Notes: generated by a model not told the origin, from the letters alone. A stretch of DNA of 64,000 bases from Coenobita brevimanus (GCA_032717465.1 CM064655.1:21754059-21818058); one strand, 5' to 3'. Counted from the stretch's first letter, positions 15,311 to 27,309 are shown. Numbers and translations are program-made.

Positions 15311-16734
15311 CCTCACCGCCCAACACCCACCCACCTAGCGTGCCGGATTGAGGGCGTCATAGAATTAACACGGAACGAGTGTACAGTTACGGTGCGCTAC
15401 TGACGACAGTGAACTGTTAATAGTAATGGTAGGATATTGGTGGTTTGGTTTGTGGGATGTGGGAGCCAATTTGATAACGCCTGTTATTACTCTTTATATG
15501 TACGCTAATTAGTTAGTAATATTGTTTGATAAACCTTGCCCTAGTCCTTTCACCTTAACATGGCCCAAATTTGTTTTTGTCTTTCTACAGCTTATTTCAC
15601 GTAGCCCAGCGGTAGAATAAGACAGCACTACAGCTATAAATCCTTTTAATAGCACTTCTTCTTGACCAGCACCATATTCTAGTGTTAACCTCACGTTACA
15701 ACTCAGCAGGCAAGATGGAGAGATGACAATTTTAGGCCAAGTTAGAGTAAAAAGGGTGTAGTGTATTATCTCTATAACTGTTGGTATTATTATCGTTATC
15801 ATCGTCAGTTGCTAGGTAATCTCATTAGTTAAACCTTGCTATTTCGCAACTGGAATCACTGTGGCTCAGTGAAAGCGCATTCGTCCCCCCCACAACCGCC
15901 TGAGCTGTTTTGGTAGTAAGTCCCTGTATGTTCGCTCATTGTCAGGTCATGCTGATGATATACAGGGTGTCCCCGTAGGAAAAAGGCATAACTGGGAAAT
16001 TATAAATGAGCGAATTCTTAGTAAACCTGTTATTTCAATTTGCGTCAAAGTTTCAATCAATAAGTAGCTACAAAAAACATGACCTAATGGGCAAAATGGT
16101 CTCCCTCATAATTCACCCATAAGGACATCAGTAACAGCTCTGTAACGGTTGAGATTTGGACCCGTGTTGATTTAGCGATTTATAATCACAATTCGCTTAT
16201 ATAACATTTCCTAAAGTTATCCCCTTTCCTCCCGGGACGCCTGCATACTAAGTTGGACACACATGCATACCCAACATAACACTTCAGTTTTTACATGAAC
16301 CCCTGTCAGTGCCGTAGGAGGTAGTGTTCGAGATTGCAACACAAGTGGTAGGCGATGTGATTGCTATATTCCCATCCTACAGTAGATACCCTCGACCCTT
16401 TAAGCGCCTGTTCACGATGAGGCCAGAATCGAACATTTTTTAACGCCAGCAGTTCAGTCTTGTAAGATGAGATAAGAACTGAAAAAAAAAAAAAAAAAAG
16501 GGGGGGGTCCATTAGACCACGTTATAGGTAAGCTGTTTCATACTGTCAGACATACTGTATCTCACGGTAAGTGACGGAATACCCTAATTGTAAACTAGTA
16601 ATACGGAATGATTTTGCCTTTGTCTTTACCTATACGCTTGGACAGTTCTAATAAGAATACCGCCACTTTTGACTTCCGTGTGAACAAGCCCAAGTCGTCA
16701 TATATAAAAAGCAAGGAGTAGGGAAGCAATTTTT
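15311..16734. other. No gene seen
   Basis: Ordinary-complexity sequence with an A run then G run at 16481-16507. A phrase tacagggtgtccccgtagg at 15961 resembles the terminal sequence of some arthropod DNA transposons, but I found no matching inverted end. A tRNA-A-box-like word lies at 15871 without a B box. Confidence 0.4.
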
Positions 16735-17062
16735 TTTCGATGCAAGTAATATTTTTCCCTATGCTTGTAATATTTTTTCCCTCTGACTGTAATAGTTTTT
16801 TGGACGGGAAACATTTTGTCCCTCTGCAGGGAATATTTTTTTTCCTGTGCGGGTAATTTTACTCCTATGTGGATTATAATTTTTTTTTTATGCAGGTAAT
16901 ATTTTTTTTCTTATGCGAATATTTTTTTCCAGTGGGGTATTTTTTTCCCTGTGGGGTAATATTTTTTTTTTACAGGTTATATGTTTCTTATACGGGTAAT
17001 TTTTTCCAATGGAGTAATATATATATTTTTTTCCCTACGGGGTAATATTTTTTCCATAGTAT
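16735..17062. repeat. Degenerate T-rich minisatellite, unit near 20-25 bp
   Basis: About 14 repeats of a unit like gYRggtaatatttttttccc, with variable T-run length and drifted unit ends. An unusual low-complexity array with regular GTAAT cores. Confidence 0.75.
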
Positions 17063-17265
17063 CCAGAGGAAAGTTCCACCCTACTTGTTCCACTTAATAC
17101 ACCCACCCTACTTACAGTAGTAACACGTAGTGACCCCAGACCTCTGGTTTGCAATGGACCCTCATTGCAGGGCGTGTCATTGCAGATAATACAAGGTTAA
17201 TAACACATTGTGGGACGTGATGCTGAGGGGGGTGTGCGTGCGTGACTGGGACAGGTGGTTTCTTA

Positions 17266-17558
17266 GGGTGCTTCCACACATGCCCTCGAATTTATGTTGG
17301 CAACACAGCTGGCAACATGTTCGGGTACATGAATGCAGCAGTATTTGGACAGATGTATGCGAACATGTTTCAGTGCAGCTTCGAACACTGGCAGCAGAGG
17401 TGATGGGATACGTGTGTCCATACCAGGCAGCTGAGACTTCATCATGATGCTGACAACACGATATGGACGCTGCTGTCCCCAACATGTTTGCAGCGTGTTC
17501 GTTACTGTGTTGCTTACATGTTGGCAACACTTGTTCAAGCACACGTGTGGACGCGTCC
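17266..17558 (-). mobile_element. Harbinger/PIF-like MITE, family H, copy 2
   Basis: TIRs gggtgcttccacac and, inverted, gtgtggacgcgtcc. Flanked on both sides by TTA (17263-17265 and 17559-17561), a 3-bp target duplication typical of PIF/Harbinger elements. It is 293 bp and the reverse complement of the copy at 14254, sharing the tctcagctgcctggtatgga-type interior. Confidence 0.85.
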
Positions 17559-17563
<5 letters not shown>

Positions 17564-17616
<53 letters not shown>

Positions 17617-17732
17617 ACGTCTGTTTTTGTATGGAGCCTAATCATCTATAAAGTCATGCCCCTGACCTGATGTCGCGGGTGTGTCGTCGGGGGAGCATGA
17701 AAAAATTAAATGATGATGGGAGTACAGGACGT

Positions 17733-17779
<47 letters not shown>

Positions 17780-18100
17780 GTGGGGGAGGGGGGGAGGAAT
17801 ATCCATAATAGTCGGGGATAATTTAATGTAGGTGGCTCAACAGTGGCTACAGGGAGGCAGAAATAACAGAGAAAGATAACTACAACTAAAAAAAAAAAAA
17901 AAAAAAAATTAAGAGAGGTTGTCATGATACAGACGAGGATAATTAAAAGACGATGATACAGCAGCACTACAGGAAGACAAAATAAACAATGGGAAGGATG
18001 GGTGGGGAGAGGAGATGGGATGGGAGGAGGCTAGGTTCAGAGGACGGGAGATTGACAGCTGTGTGTGTGTATGTGTGTGTGTGTGTGTGTGCGTGTGTGT
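17564..18100. repeat. Microsatellite cluster (CA)n, (GA)n, poly-A, (TG)n
   Basis: CA at 17564-17613 directly beside the MITE; GA at 17734-17773; A run at 17887-17908; TG with interruptions at 18060-18100. No gene between them. Confidence 0.9.
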
Positions 18101-18900
18101 TTCCAAGTTCAGTAAAAAATTATTTTCCTGAGACTGGTTGAATAGCTCATAGCGAAGTCAAACAATCTCAAACACGTTTTATTCCAAATGAGTTTTTTTT
18201 TTTTTTTTTCACTAGTTTTAATTAATCATCAGGCGAAATTAAGGCCGTAGCTAGTTGATTCAACGACTACATAATACATGAACTCTGGGATAAACTTCCT
18301 CATTCTTTCTTTTACCTTTTGCAATATCCAGTCTTTCAAGATGTGTCCAGACATCTCGAATTAAAACCATCTTTACTCTGCCTTACTTTGAAAGGGGAAA
18401 GTTTTTGCAGATTTTAAGCCTTTGGTTCCTTCTCTTTGTATAAAGGTGTTCAAGTAGAAGGAACTGTTCGTGTAAGGTAAGTAGGCACTAGAGAGAAATG
18501 AAGAGTAATTATAGTAATTAATGCTGCAACAAGAAGAGACCACTTCAAATAGGACACTTGCAGGGAAGGCAATGGCTGATCTTATCGGCAGTGTGTTGTA
18601 AGCAATTAGATTTCAAAGGCAAACATTCCAGTGCAAATTAGAAGTGTGCAATTACGAAGAGGCAAGAACTCGACCTAACATCAACACTGTCAAAAAAGAC
18701 AACTGCATTCCAGTCTAATAGACATGACAAAACCAACAAAAAAAAAAAAAAAATAGTCAAACTGCAGACGAGGAAGGGGAAGACATCAGGTAAACTAAAC
18801 ATCCGCGGCCATAATCAGATACGGATCTTAATAAGGTGAGACCGATAATGAGGGAGACAGGCAGATAGAGAGAACAAGTCGAGATGAGTTGTTCCACCGC
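18101..18900. other. No gene seen
   Basis: Poly-T (18191-18210) and poly-A (18738-18753) runs; otherwise ordinary sequence. Confidence 0.4.
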
Positions 18901-18902
18901 AT

Positions 18903-19385
18903 CTTTTTTTTTGGGGGGGGGGGGAGGGATTGGGGAGAGGAGGAAGGGGGATATGCAGGGGCGAAGGAGGGAAGAGGGGTGAGGGGAAAGCTGCAGGGAT
19001 GAGGAGGGCAAGGGGACGAGTGTTGAATGGATAGCGAAGGGGGAAGGTAGGAGGAGGAAGAGAGAAGTGATGGAGGTGAGGGAATGGAAGAAGGAGTAGA
19101 GCGAGGGGAAGAGAGGAGTGGAAAGGGGGCAAGGGAGAGAGAGGGGTACAGCGGACGAGTGCAAGGAAATGGAAGCGAGAGAGGGAGGGGACGAGTACGG
19201 GAGAGGGATAATGGGAAAGGGGGACTTCTAAAGATTGTCAGAGTTTCCATGAGAGGGGAAAAGAGGGGAGATAATGAGGGTGGGGCAGAGGGCATGGGGT
19301 AGGAGGAGAAGGTGAGAGAGGGGAGGATGGAGAGGAAGGAGGGGAGCGGAGAGGTGAACTGTGGAAGGGAGAAGGGACGGTATTT
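18903..19385. repeat. Purine-rich tract
   Basis: T8 then G10 start the tract, followed by about 470 bases of GGGGAAGGAGG-type sequence. ORFs on both strands here are artefacts. Confidence 0.85.
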
Positions 19386-20800
19386 TAACTTAATATCATC
19401 ATCTCCCAAGACCTGCATTCCTCCTGGCTACCCAACCCCATATACCTATCATTCTCAACTTTATAACATTATACTTTATAGCCATTACCTCATATTTATA
19501 AACCTGTATGTAAGTCCAGATTATATTGAACAACCGACCTGCCATTGGATTTAGTGCAGTATACAGTACTAATGAGGTTTATATCTAACCAGCTGTTATT
19601 TTCCACTTATATATATTTTTTCGTTTAATGTTATTCTGGCCTATATTTAACAACTGACTTGGGCTTTAGCTTTGTGTATAATTGCGAGGTATATACTGTA
19701 TACATTTTTTTTTTCCTAATGTTGACATCTTTTTTTCTCTCTCTACTCGTACTTTTTTTTTTTTGCTCTTTAAGTTTGGAGGTTATGCATCATCCCATAT
19801 TTAATTTGTTTTCTTTCACTCTTAATGAATATATATTTTCGATTTATTTTTTTCACTGCCCATGTTTTTTGCAATTTCTTATCTTTCTTTATTTGGCTTT
19901 TATTTGTGGTATTTCTCGACTCAGAACCTTTTCTTTTTTCCTAGTTTCTTTTTGTTCCTACAGTATATTATTTGTCTCATCGGCCATGTTTCCTGATGCT
20001 TGTTCTTTTTTTATTCATTTTTTTTAGTATTTGCGGTTTTCTTCGACCTTATTTTCTTACCTGCCCTTTTTATTAATTTCTTTTCATCTTTGACTTATCC
20101 ACAAGTTTTTAGTTGTTTGCTTCTATCTTTTTATGTATTCTTGTTAAACATCATCATAACCAGTATTTATCATTCTTCCTGCTTTTTATTTTCTTCCTTA
20201 TTCTGTTTTCCATTCTCCATGTTTCCTAGTTATTCCTTTTCCTTACATTTTTAGTGTCCGATATGCCTTATCCTCAAGTATTTTCTCTCTGTTTTATTTT
20301 TTTTTTTAATGTTACATTATTTATCTACATATTTAGTTTTATTTATTTACTCATTTCTATATTTACGTAAGTAATTTTGTTTTGTCATGTACTTATTTAT
20401 TTACATTTATTTATACTTATTTACCTATTTAATCTATTCATTTATATTTATTTACATATTTATCTATTTACATTTGTTTACTATTATTTATCTACATATT
20501 TATGTAAATGCAGAATTATTTACCAATTTATTTTTGGCTGTCCATGGTCGTTTGTTACCGTAATTAGTATGATTCCTGTTTTCAGCTAGACTCACGGCGT
20601 CTATAATATCTTCAGCTTTTGTTACTGCTTCTGATCCTTATTTTTAGTGTTCAAGTTGTACCCCAATCCCCTCGACAGCAACACCTGGGCCACCGAATCA
20701 TTGTCTCCTCAGAATTACTGCTCTTCAAATTCCTCTGCTGATCATTAAGTGCCAGATAAGGAGAACCGATAGCCTTTCCCAGACTATTTGGACTTTTGCC
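19386..20800. other. AT/T-rich region with TTTA-type words, no gene
   Basis: T-runs and words such as tttattcattt and tatttatttac (20330-20530) give L/F/Y-rich fortuitous ORFs on the plus strand. Nothing matches a recognisable domain. Confidence 0.5.
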
Positions 20801-20804
20801 GGAT

Positions 20805-20805
<1 letters not shown>

Positions 20806-20851
<46 letters not shown>

Positions 20852-20907
20852 ATACGTAAATGTTCCCCATCTGTGATCATACACGTTACAGTTTACTTAT
20901 CAGATAT

Positions 20908-20982
<75 letters not shown>

Positions 20983-21131
20983 ACGTAGGCTACATGTTCC
21001 CCATTTGTGACCATACACGTTACGGTTTACTTATCAGACATCCTGTGTGCGACAGACAGACAGACAGACAGAGGATAAGCACATGTTCCCCAATTGTGAC
21101 CATACGCGTTACGGATTAATTTTCAGACATC

Positions 21132-21196
<65 letters not shown>
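20806..21196. repeat. Three tandem copies of a roughly 60-bp unit separated by different microsatellites
   Basis: The unit (ggatacgta...atgttccccatttgtgac...cgttacggtttacttatcag...) occurs at about 20850-20908, 20979-21046 and 21072-21132. Each copy is followed by a different array: (TG)n(GA)n, (GACA)n, then (GA)n. A GA array (20806-20841) also precedes the first. Confidence 0.85.
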
Positions 21197-21198
<2 letters not shown>

Positions 21199-21293
21199 GT
21201 GTGCGGAGACAAAGGGTGATTTGCTGGACTGCGGTAGCCTAGCCTCGGGCCCCTACACTTGAGGGGAAATAATACGAGCAATATAATTTTACC

Positions 21294-21503
21294 ATAAACC
21301 CATCACTCCGGGGACGTACTTTTACTTCATCCTTGCTGTCTCCAGACGATTTAATTCAGCCTATGATCTTTCAGTTGAGGGGCGACTTAAGGCATATCTA
21401 ACCATTCCATCCCGAAATATCTCTTTAAAGTTGAATCAAATCGTCTGAAGATGGCATGAATATACAAATAAAGAACATGCGTCAGTGGACTCAAGGGGTT
21501 AAC
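21294..21503. mobile_element. Short MITE, family T, copy 2
   Basis: Ends taaacccatcactccgggga and, inverted, gtcagtggactcaaggggtt. A second inner pair is ccagacgatttaattcag against gaatcaaatcgtctgaag, and the same word occurs in copy 1 at 9689. It is about 210 bp and non-coding. Confidence 0.55.
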
Positions 21504-21604
21504 TTCGATAAAACTGTGACTTCGTTGTTTAAATTCATCGCTCCTCCGACATGCTACAGTTTATTAGTCAGATTTTGGGAGACTTTGTATCTCTGGTAGA
21601 GAAT

Positions 21605-21950
21605 TTGTGACGTAGGCAAGAGGAGGGAGGGAGGAAGAAGTAATGGGAGAGAGGAAGGGAAGGAAGGAGCGAGGGAGGGACGAAAGAAAAGAAATGACGG
21701 GAGAAAGGAAGGGAAGGGAGGAGAGAGGGAGAGACGAAAGGGAGGGAGGCAAGAGCAGTGAGGGAGGGAGGGAGGCAGGCAAGATAAAGAAAGGAGAGAG
21801 AAGGAAGAAAGGAGAGAGGAGGGAAGAAAGGAGGGAGGAGGATGGGAACGGAAGAGAGGAAGACAGAGTAGACAGGGGAGTGATTGGGGATTGGGAGAGA
21901 GGAAAAGAAACACGAAGAAAGAAAAACATACGAACTGAAGAGGGAGAGAG
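21605..21950. repeat. Purine-rich tract
   Basis: GGGAGGGAGG/AAAGGAAGG words. ORFs on both strands reflect composition. Confidence 0.8.
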
Positions 21951-21954
21951 AGAG

Positions 21955-22101
21955 CATGAATTCCCCGAGATCGATCATACAGCCCGGCTGGATGACGGGA
22001 GAGCGCTACTTTTGCCATCAGGGCAGTTACCCAGCCGGGGCGCGAACTCTCGACCCTTTGGTCTTGAGTCAGGCGCTCAATCACTCAGCCACTCTGCCCC
22101 C

Positions 22102-22103
<2 letters not shown>
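21955..22103 (-). mobile_element. tRNA-Leu(CAA)-like SINE inserted in (GA)n
   Basis: On the minus strand the element starts gggggcagagtggctgagtg (class II tRNA A box), has tgactcaagacca around a CAA anticodon position, and agttcgcgcc as a degenerate B box. A non-tRNA body of about 70 bases follows. GA repeats flank both sides, consistent with insertion into a (GA)n array with duplication of the target. Damage in the T arm argues against a functional tRNA. Confidence 0.65.
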
Positions 22104-22150
<47 letters not shown>

Positions 22151-22151
22151 G
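22104..22151. repeat. (GA)n(GACA)n microsatellite
   Basis: GA units pass into about seven GACA units beside the tRNA-like SINE. Confidence 0.95.
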
Positions 22152-22389
22152 GAGAGAGGCGGAGTCTAGAGTAAGAAATCATTCAAATTCTCATGTCTGT
22201 TTGATCAGACCATGAGGCGACTAATTGTGACGGCACTAACTATCCCAGATTCCTGTAATCACCCTAAGTTAAATATATACAATCATTTAAAGTCGGCTGG
22301 AATAAGGCACTAAAGACGTTATGGTGAGAGAGTTAATCATAGCTTCCGCCTAATTTGGAAACCTCGGATCTGCTCAGCGAGACGACGTA

Positions 22390-23092
22390 CTATAGTAGCC
22401 GCAGCGAGAAATGAACGCTGTGGTGGGGCAGGCGGGATGACCTGGGATTCCCCCACTGTTGCCATATCCACATGTCACCGACCATAGAGGTAGGATGTCA
22501 CCGACCATCGGCCACTGCTGCAGCCCCGCTCCATGATCCTTACCCTGTGTCTCTGGCTTTCTCTTTCTCTCTCGGTTTCTATATAAACTGGTGTATTTCC
22601 GAAACTAATTATGAAATTATTATGACTTTTGTTCCACACCACCACTGAGGTAAAAATCAAGGAGAGTTTTCTGTATAAAGGTTTCCCCCCCTTGTCTGAG
22701 GGCAGGTCAGTTCTGGCGAGTGTATAATTATAGGTCAGGCGGAGGTATCGGCAAGGCCGCACTCCCCCGCTCATATGCCACATTTAGGAGGGGGGGGAAA
22801 CTTTTATACAGAAAACTCTCCTTGATTTTTACCTCAGTGGTGGTGTGGAACAAAAGTCATAATAATTTCATAATTAGTTTCGGAAATACACCAGTTTATA
22901 TAGAAACCGAGAGAGAAAGAGAAAGCCAGAGACACAGGGTAAGGATCATGGAGCGGGGCTGCAGCGGTGGCCGATGGTCGGTGACATCCTACCTCTATGG
23001 TCGGTGACATGTGGATATGGCAACAGTGGGGGAATCCCAGGTCATCCCGCCTGCCCCACCACAGCGTTCATTTCTCGCTGCGGCTACTATAG
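22390..23092. repeat. Large inverted repeat (two 300-bp arms, about 100-bp loop)
   Basis: The left arm starts ctatagtagccgcagcgaga at 22390 and is repeated as its reverse complement ending at 23092. The arms meet at a C7/G8 pair near 22691 and 22791. By eye the arms differ at only a few positions, so the same 90-residue fortuitous ORF appears on both strands. It is either a foldback element or a recent inverted duplication. Confidence 0.9.
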
Positions 23093-23159
23093 ACAGTGTT
23101 ACTCGCAATTTCACTCGTCAGGACTCCTTCCAAGTCTCACATCCCGCACGTCCGTAGTC

Positions 23160-23425
23160 CTTCTTTCCTCCAGTGTGGCGAGTGCAAGCCGGTTGAACCT
23201 GGCGTTATCTATGATAATTCTGATGTGGCAAAAAGGTATGAACTTTTTTTTTTTAACTGATACCTGCACATAGTTAAGATAAAACTAAACTTACTTGTTG
23301 CTTCGCTCGGTCAGTTTCCTCTCTCATCTTTTACTTCCTTGTGGCGAGTGCTCTTGCCGGCTGAATCTGGCGTTGTCTATAATATTTCTTCCTTGGCAAA
23401 AAAAAAAAAAAAAAAAAAAAACGAT
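23160..23425. repeat. Diverged direct repeat ending in poly-A
   Basis: A block tgtggcgagtgc...gccgg.tgaa.ctggcgtt.tctat ending in ggcaaaaa occurs at about 23174-23236 and 23341-23420, period about 167. The second copy ends in A22. It could be two retroposed short elements. Confidence 0.55.
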
Positions 23426-24130
23426 ATCTATTTGGAACTGTTACTATTTCCTTTTTCATTCCCAAATTGAAGCTCAGGGATTGGGCTAGTGATATTGTTG
23501 AGTTGCTAACTATTCTCTGTACAGTTTACCGTAATCTCATTAAGTTTTAAGTAGACTCCTAGAAAGTGTAAAGCAATGATTGACCGCAACGGTGTTCAAT
23601 AATGATGAAAACTGTGTGATATTCTGAGGGTTGTTCTTATTGGATAACTAGTAAGGGCAATCGTAACTCTTCATGTAAGTGAAAACCGTTTGTAAAATTG
23701 CGTTAATCGTATCAGGAAAAACTAGCATTTCAGCATGGCTTTGAGGCACTGTAAAGGAACTAATGACCACAGCTGTTTGTGAAAGTAGAAAGCTTTGAGT
23801 GATACGAAGTCGATTGCTGTTACTGGAAAAAAAAAAGAAAAAAAAAAAGGATCATCAACCTTAGTCGGTGTCAGTAGTGTGGAAAACAATTTGATATTAT
23901 GTTGACTGATTATAATTACCGATATAAACAGCACAGCAAATTTCACCAGTGTCAGTAATGGACGTGTAAAAATTGTGGTAATGTTATCGTGTTGTGAATT
24001 ATGGTAATGAAGGAAGATAATCATGTGTGAAAGGCGGCTTGGATATTTGTGTGCCCAGTGAAGTACGACTAAGATAAGCAGGTAGAAGTAAAATTGTTGG
24101 ATGGACTGTGCCGTTCTTTACGGTACATTA
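23426..24130. other. No gene seen
   Basis: Ordinary sequence with A-rich runs near 23828-23848 and a GTGTCAGTARTG word repeated at 23868 and 23951. Nothing coding is supported. Confidence 0.4.
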
Positions 24131-25085
24131 CAGTACAATCCTTCCCCGACCTACACCCTCTACCTTCCTCCTCCTCCCCCGACCTACACCCTCTACCTTC
24201 CTCCTCCTCCCCCTCCCCTCCCTTCCCCAGACGGTCCTCTTCCTCTCCTCCATCTTCCATTCTTTATCTACTCCTCTAGCACTCTCTCCTCTCTCATCTC
24301 GCCCTCCTTGTTCTCTCTCCTCCAGCCTCCCCCTTTCGCCTCCAGTCTCCCCCCTCCAGCCTCCCCTATCCTTGTTCTCCCCCCTCCAACCTGCCCCTCT
24401 TTGTTCTCCCCTTAGACCTATTCTCCTCTTGACTCTCCCATCCCTCTCTCCTTTTTCTACAACCCTCTCCCTTCCCCTGACCTTCTCATTTCCTTGCCCT
24501 GTTTCTCGCCCCTCCTATCCATCTGTATTTTCTCATTTTTATTTGTACTTCACCTCCTCTCTCAGCACTCCTCCCACCCTCTCCCGAATCCATCTGACCC
24601 ACCTCCTTCCCCCCTCTCCCTACTTGTATTTACTTCTCATTTCCTTCTGCTCCTCAGATGCCTCAACGCCCCGGTACGATGCATCCTCCCCATCGAACTG
24701 CACTCCCCACTATCACCGATTCCAGCCAAAGGTAAATGTGGATGCCTTACACCCCATTGCCACGTCTCCCCATCTCTCTTTTTCTCTCACCTCACTGAGC
24801 TCCCTATCTTTATTCTCCACCTCTGTGCCTACTTCCCACCTCTAGTTTTTCCTCCCCACCTCCTCGTCTACTCTCCTCTTTGCTTTACTCCCAACTCTCA
24901 TCTGATACCTCTCCCCACCTCTTTATATCCCAGTCTGTTGCCTCTCCCCACCTCTAGTTTTTCCTCCCCACCTCCTCGTCTACTCTCCTCTTTTCTTTAC
25001 TCCCAACTCTCATCTGATACCTGTCCCCACCTCTTTATATCCCAGTCTGTTGCCTCTCCCCATCTCTTTGTTTCTTCCCATCTGC
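24131..25085. repeat. Pyrimidine-rich tract with internal tandem repeats
   Basis: A 950-base C/T-rich plus strand. It contains a 32-bp tandem duplication (cctacaccctctaccttcct, 24150-24212) and a 112-bp repeat (ctagtttttcctccccacct at 24842 and 24954) extending to about 25075. Long S/P/L-rich ORFs in three frames are artefacts. Confidence 0.85.
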
Positions 25086-25497
25086 CTTAACTCCCCACCG
25101 TTATCGAAGCCAGATAAAGGGAAATGTCCATTTGTGCACTTCGTTCCTAATTAAAAACTTAATTTCCCATGCGTTTATGCTTAACGAGAGGGGAAAAGTG
25201 TACTGATTTCTTTCAGGTTCTTTTTTCGTTGCATCTTGTCGTGGGCTTTAGAGCTACCTTGTGCTTTATCATTATCAGTTTATCTCGGGATATGAAACAC
25301 TGATTTTCTTCAGTGTTATCTGTTGTTCGTCGATATTTAAGATGCTGCAGCTTCAGTAAAAAAAAGTAGTGTTAGTAACCTTTTCATACTTATGGATGCT
25401 ATTTATATGTTATCAAGGTAAAAATAACACGTAAGAGAATATATCACTCTGATTGTCTTATTTACGCAGACTCTGTATTTTACCGGACACTCTATAC

Positions 25498-25500
<3 letters not shown>
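25086..25500. other. No feature seen
   Basis: Ordinary sequence; no supported gene or repeat. Confidence 0.4.

Positions 25501-25591
<91 letters not shown>
25501..25591. repeat. (TA)n microsatellite, about 45 units
   Basis: Pure TA array. Confidence 0.98.
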
Positions 25592-25595
<4 letters not shown>

Positions 25596-25662
25596 CGATT
25601 TATGATTCCCCTCAGTCCATGTAGAGAGGAAGAATAGAACTTGATGATGATGATGATATTAG

Positions 25663-26096
25663 GTACAGTCACGCTCCCTAATTTAGACCCACCCCGAGCC
25701 AAGCCCAGAGCTGAGGGAGTATATCTTACATGCTCTCGGTAATACCCCTCAACAAGCCTCAATAAACATTTCCCTTGAGGTAATTTATTAAGAGACGTAT
25801 AAATATATTCAGGTCTTACTTTTTTTCATGCCCTATGTTTTCCCAAATCTACTATATAATTCCGTCCAGCACTGTCCTCTTCAGTAAATGATTGTTTCAG
25901 AAAGAGTTGAGAGTGGAAAGGAATGCAGTAAGGTATAGAATGATCGTTGGATGGCGATAGTGAGAGGGATGGGGATTGAGGGAAGGAGTGGGGGGGGGGT
26001 GGCTAGTAAACGCGTTCGTTTAAGAGCCGTGGTTACTGCCTCCCTCAGCACTGGGCTTGGCTCGGGGTGGGTCTAAATTAGGGAGCGTGACTGTAC
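25663..26096. mobile_element. Tc1/mariner-like MITE with 57-bp TIRs
   Basis: The left end gtacagtcacgctccctaat is repeated inverted at the right end. The match runs 57 bases (25663-25719 and 26040-26096) with about one mismatch. Reading the outer TA as the target duplication gives TIRs starting CAGTCACGCTCC, the TA target being typical of Tc1/mariner. The 320-bp interior has no transposase. Confidence 0.85.
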
Positions 26097-26893
<797 letters not shown>

Positions 26894-27022
26894 TTAATGT
26901 GAGTCAATTATGTGGTGCTATTTTGCCTTTGGACTTTTCAACGGATGTTATCAAACGACTTGGGTGTGTTGTTTTCATTATTTTGTATTTATCGATGCAT
27001 TTATTTTATTTATGTGACATTT

Positions 27023-27126
27023 TTACCTACAAGACTGACAATGAGTGCAGTAGATAGGGAGTTTACACACACGAACTACCTACAAGACTGGTAATGAGGG
27101 CAGTAGACAGGGAGTTTACACACACA

Positions 27127-27186
<60 letters not shown>
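27023..27186. repeat. Tandem duplication of about 52 bp followed by (CA)n
   Basis: The unit ctacaagactgacaatgag...gggagtttacacacac occurs twice (about 27027 and 27080). The second copy runs into a CA array (27125-27186), suggesting the array grew from the ACACAC at the unit end. Confidence 0.85.
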
Positions 27187-27188
<2 letters not shown>

Positions 27189-27309
27189 GTAAACCATATT
27201 TTTACCTATATTTCATCACATATTTTCTTTATTTCTATGTATTTGGCTGAGAGGGAGACACTGGCTAAAATCTAATCTGTTATATCGAATCTAGACCGGT
27301 AACAAAAAT

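Noticed and set aside
15961..15980. Transposon terminus tacagggtgtcccc
   Set aside because: No inverted partner found within several kilobases.
19659..20254. 122- and 84-codon F/L-rich ORFs resembling membrane proteins
   Set aside because: T-rich DNA gives F/L/S codons by composition; frames overlap and have no conserved pattern.
20850..21132. CRISPR-like repeat/spacer pattern
   Set aside because: The spacers are microsatellites and there are only three units.
22475..23007. Same 90-100 residue ORF on both strands
   Set aside because: An effect of the inverted repeat; no recognised domain and no homology that I know.
24108..25090. 245- and 198-codon S/P/L-rich ORFs
   Set aside because: They lie in a pyrimidine-rich tract with tandem repeats. 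Composition explains them.
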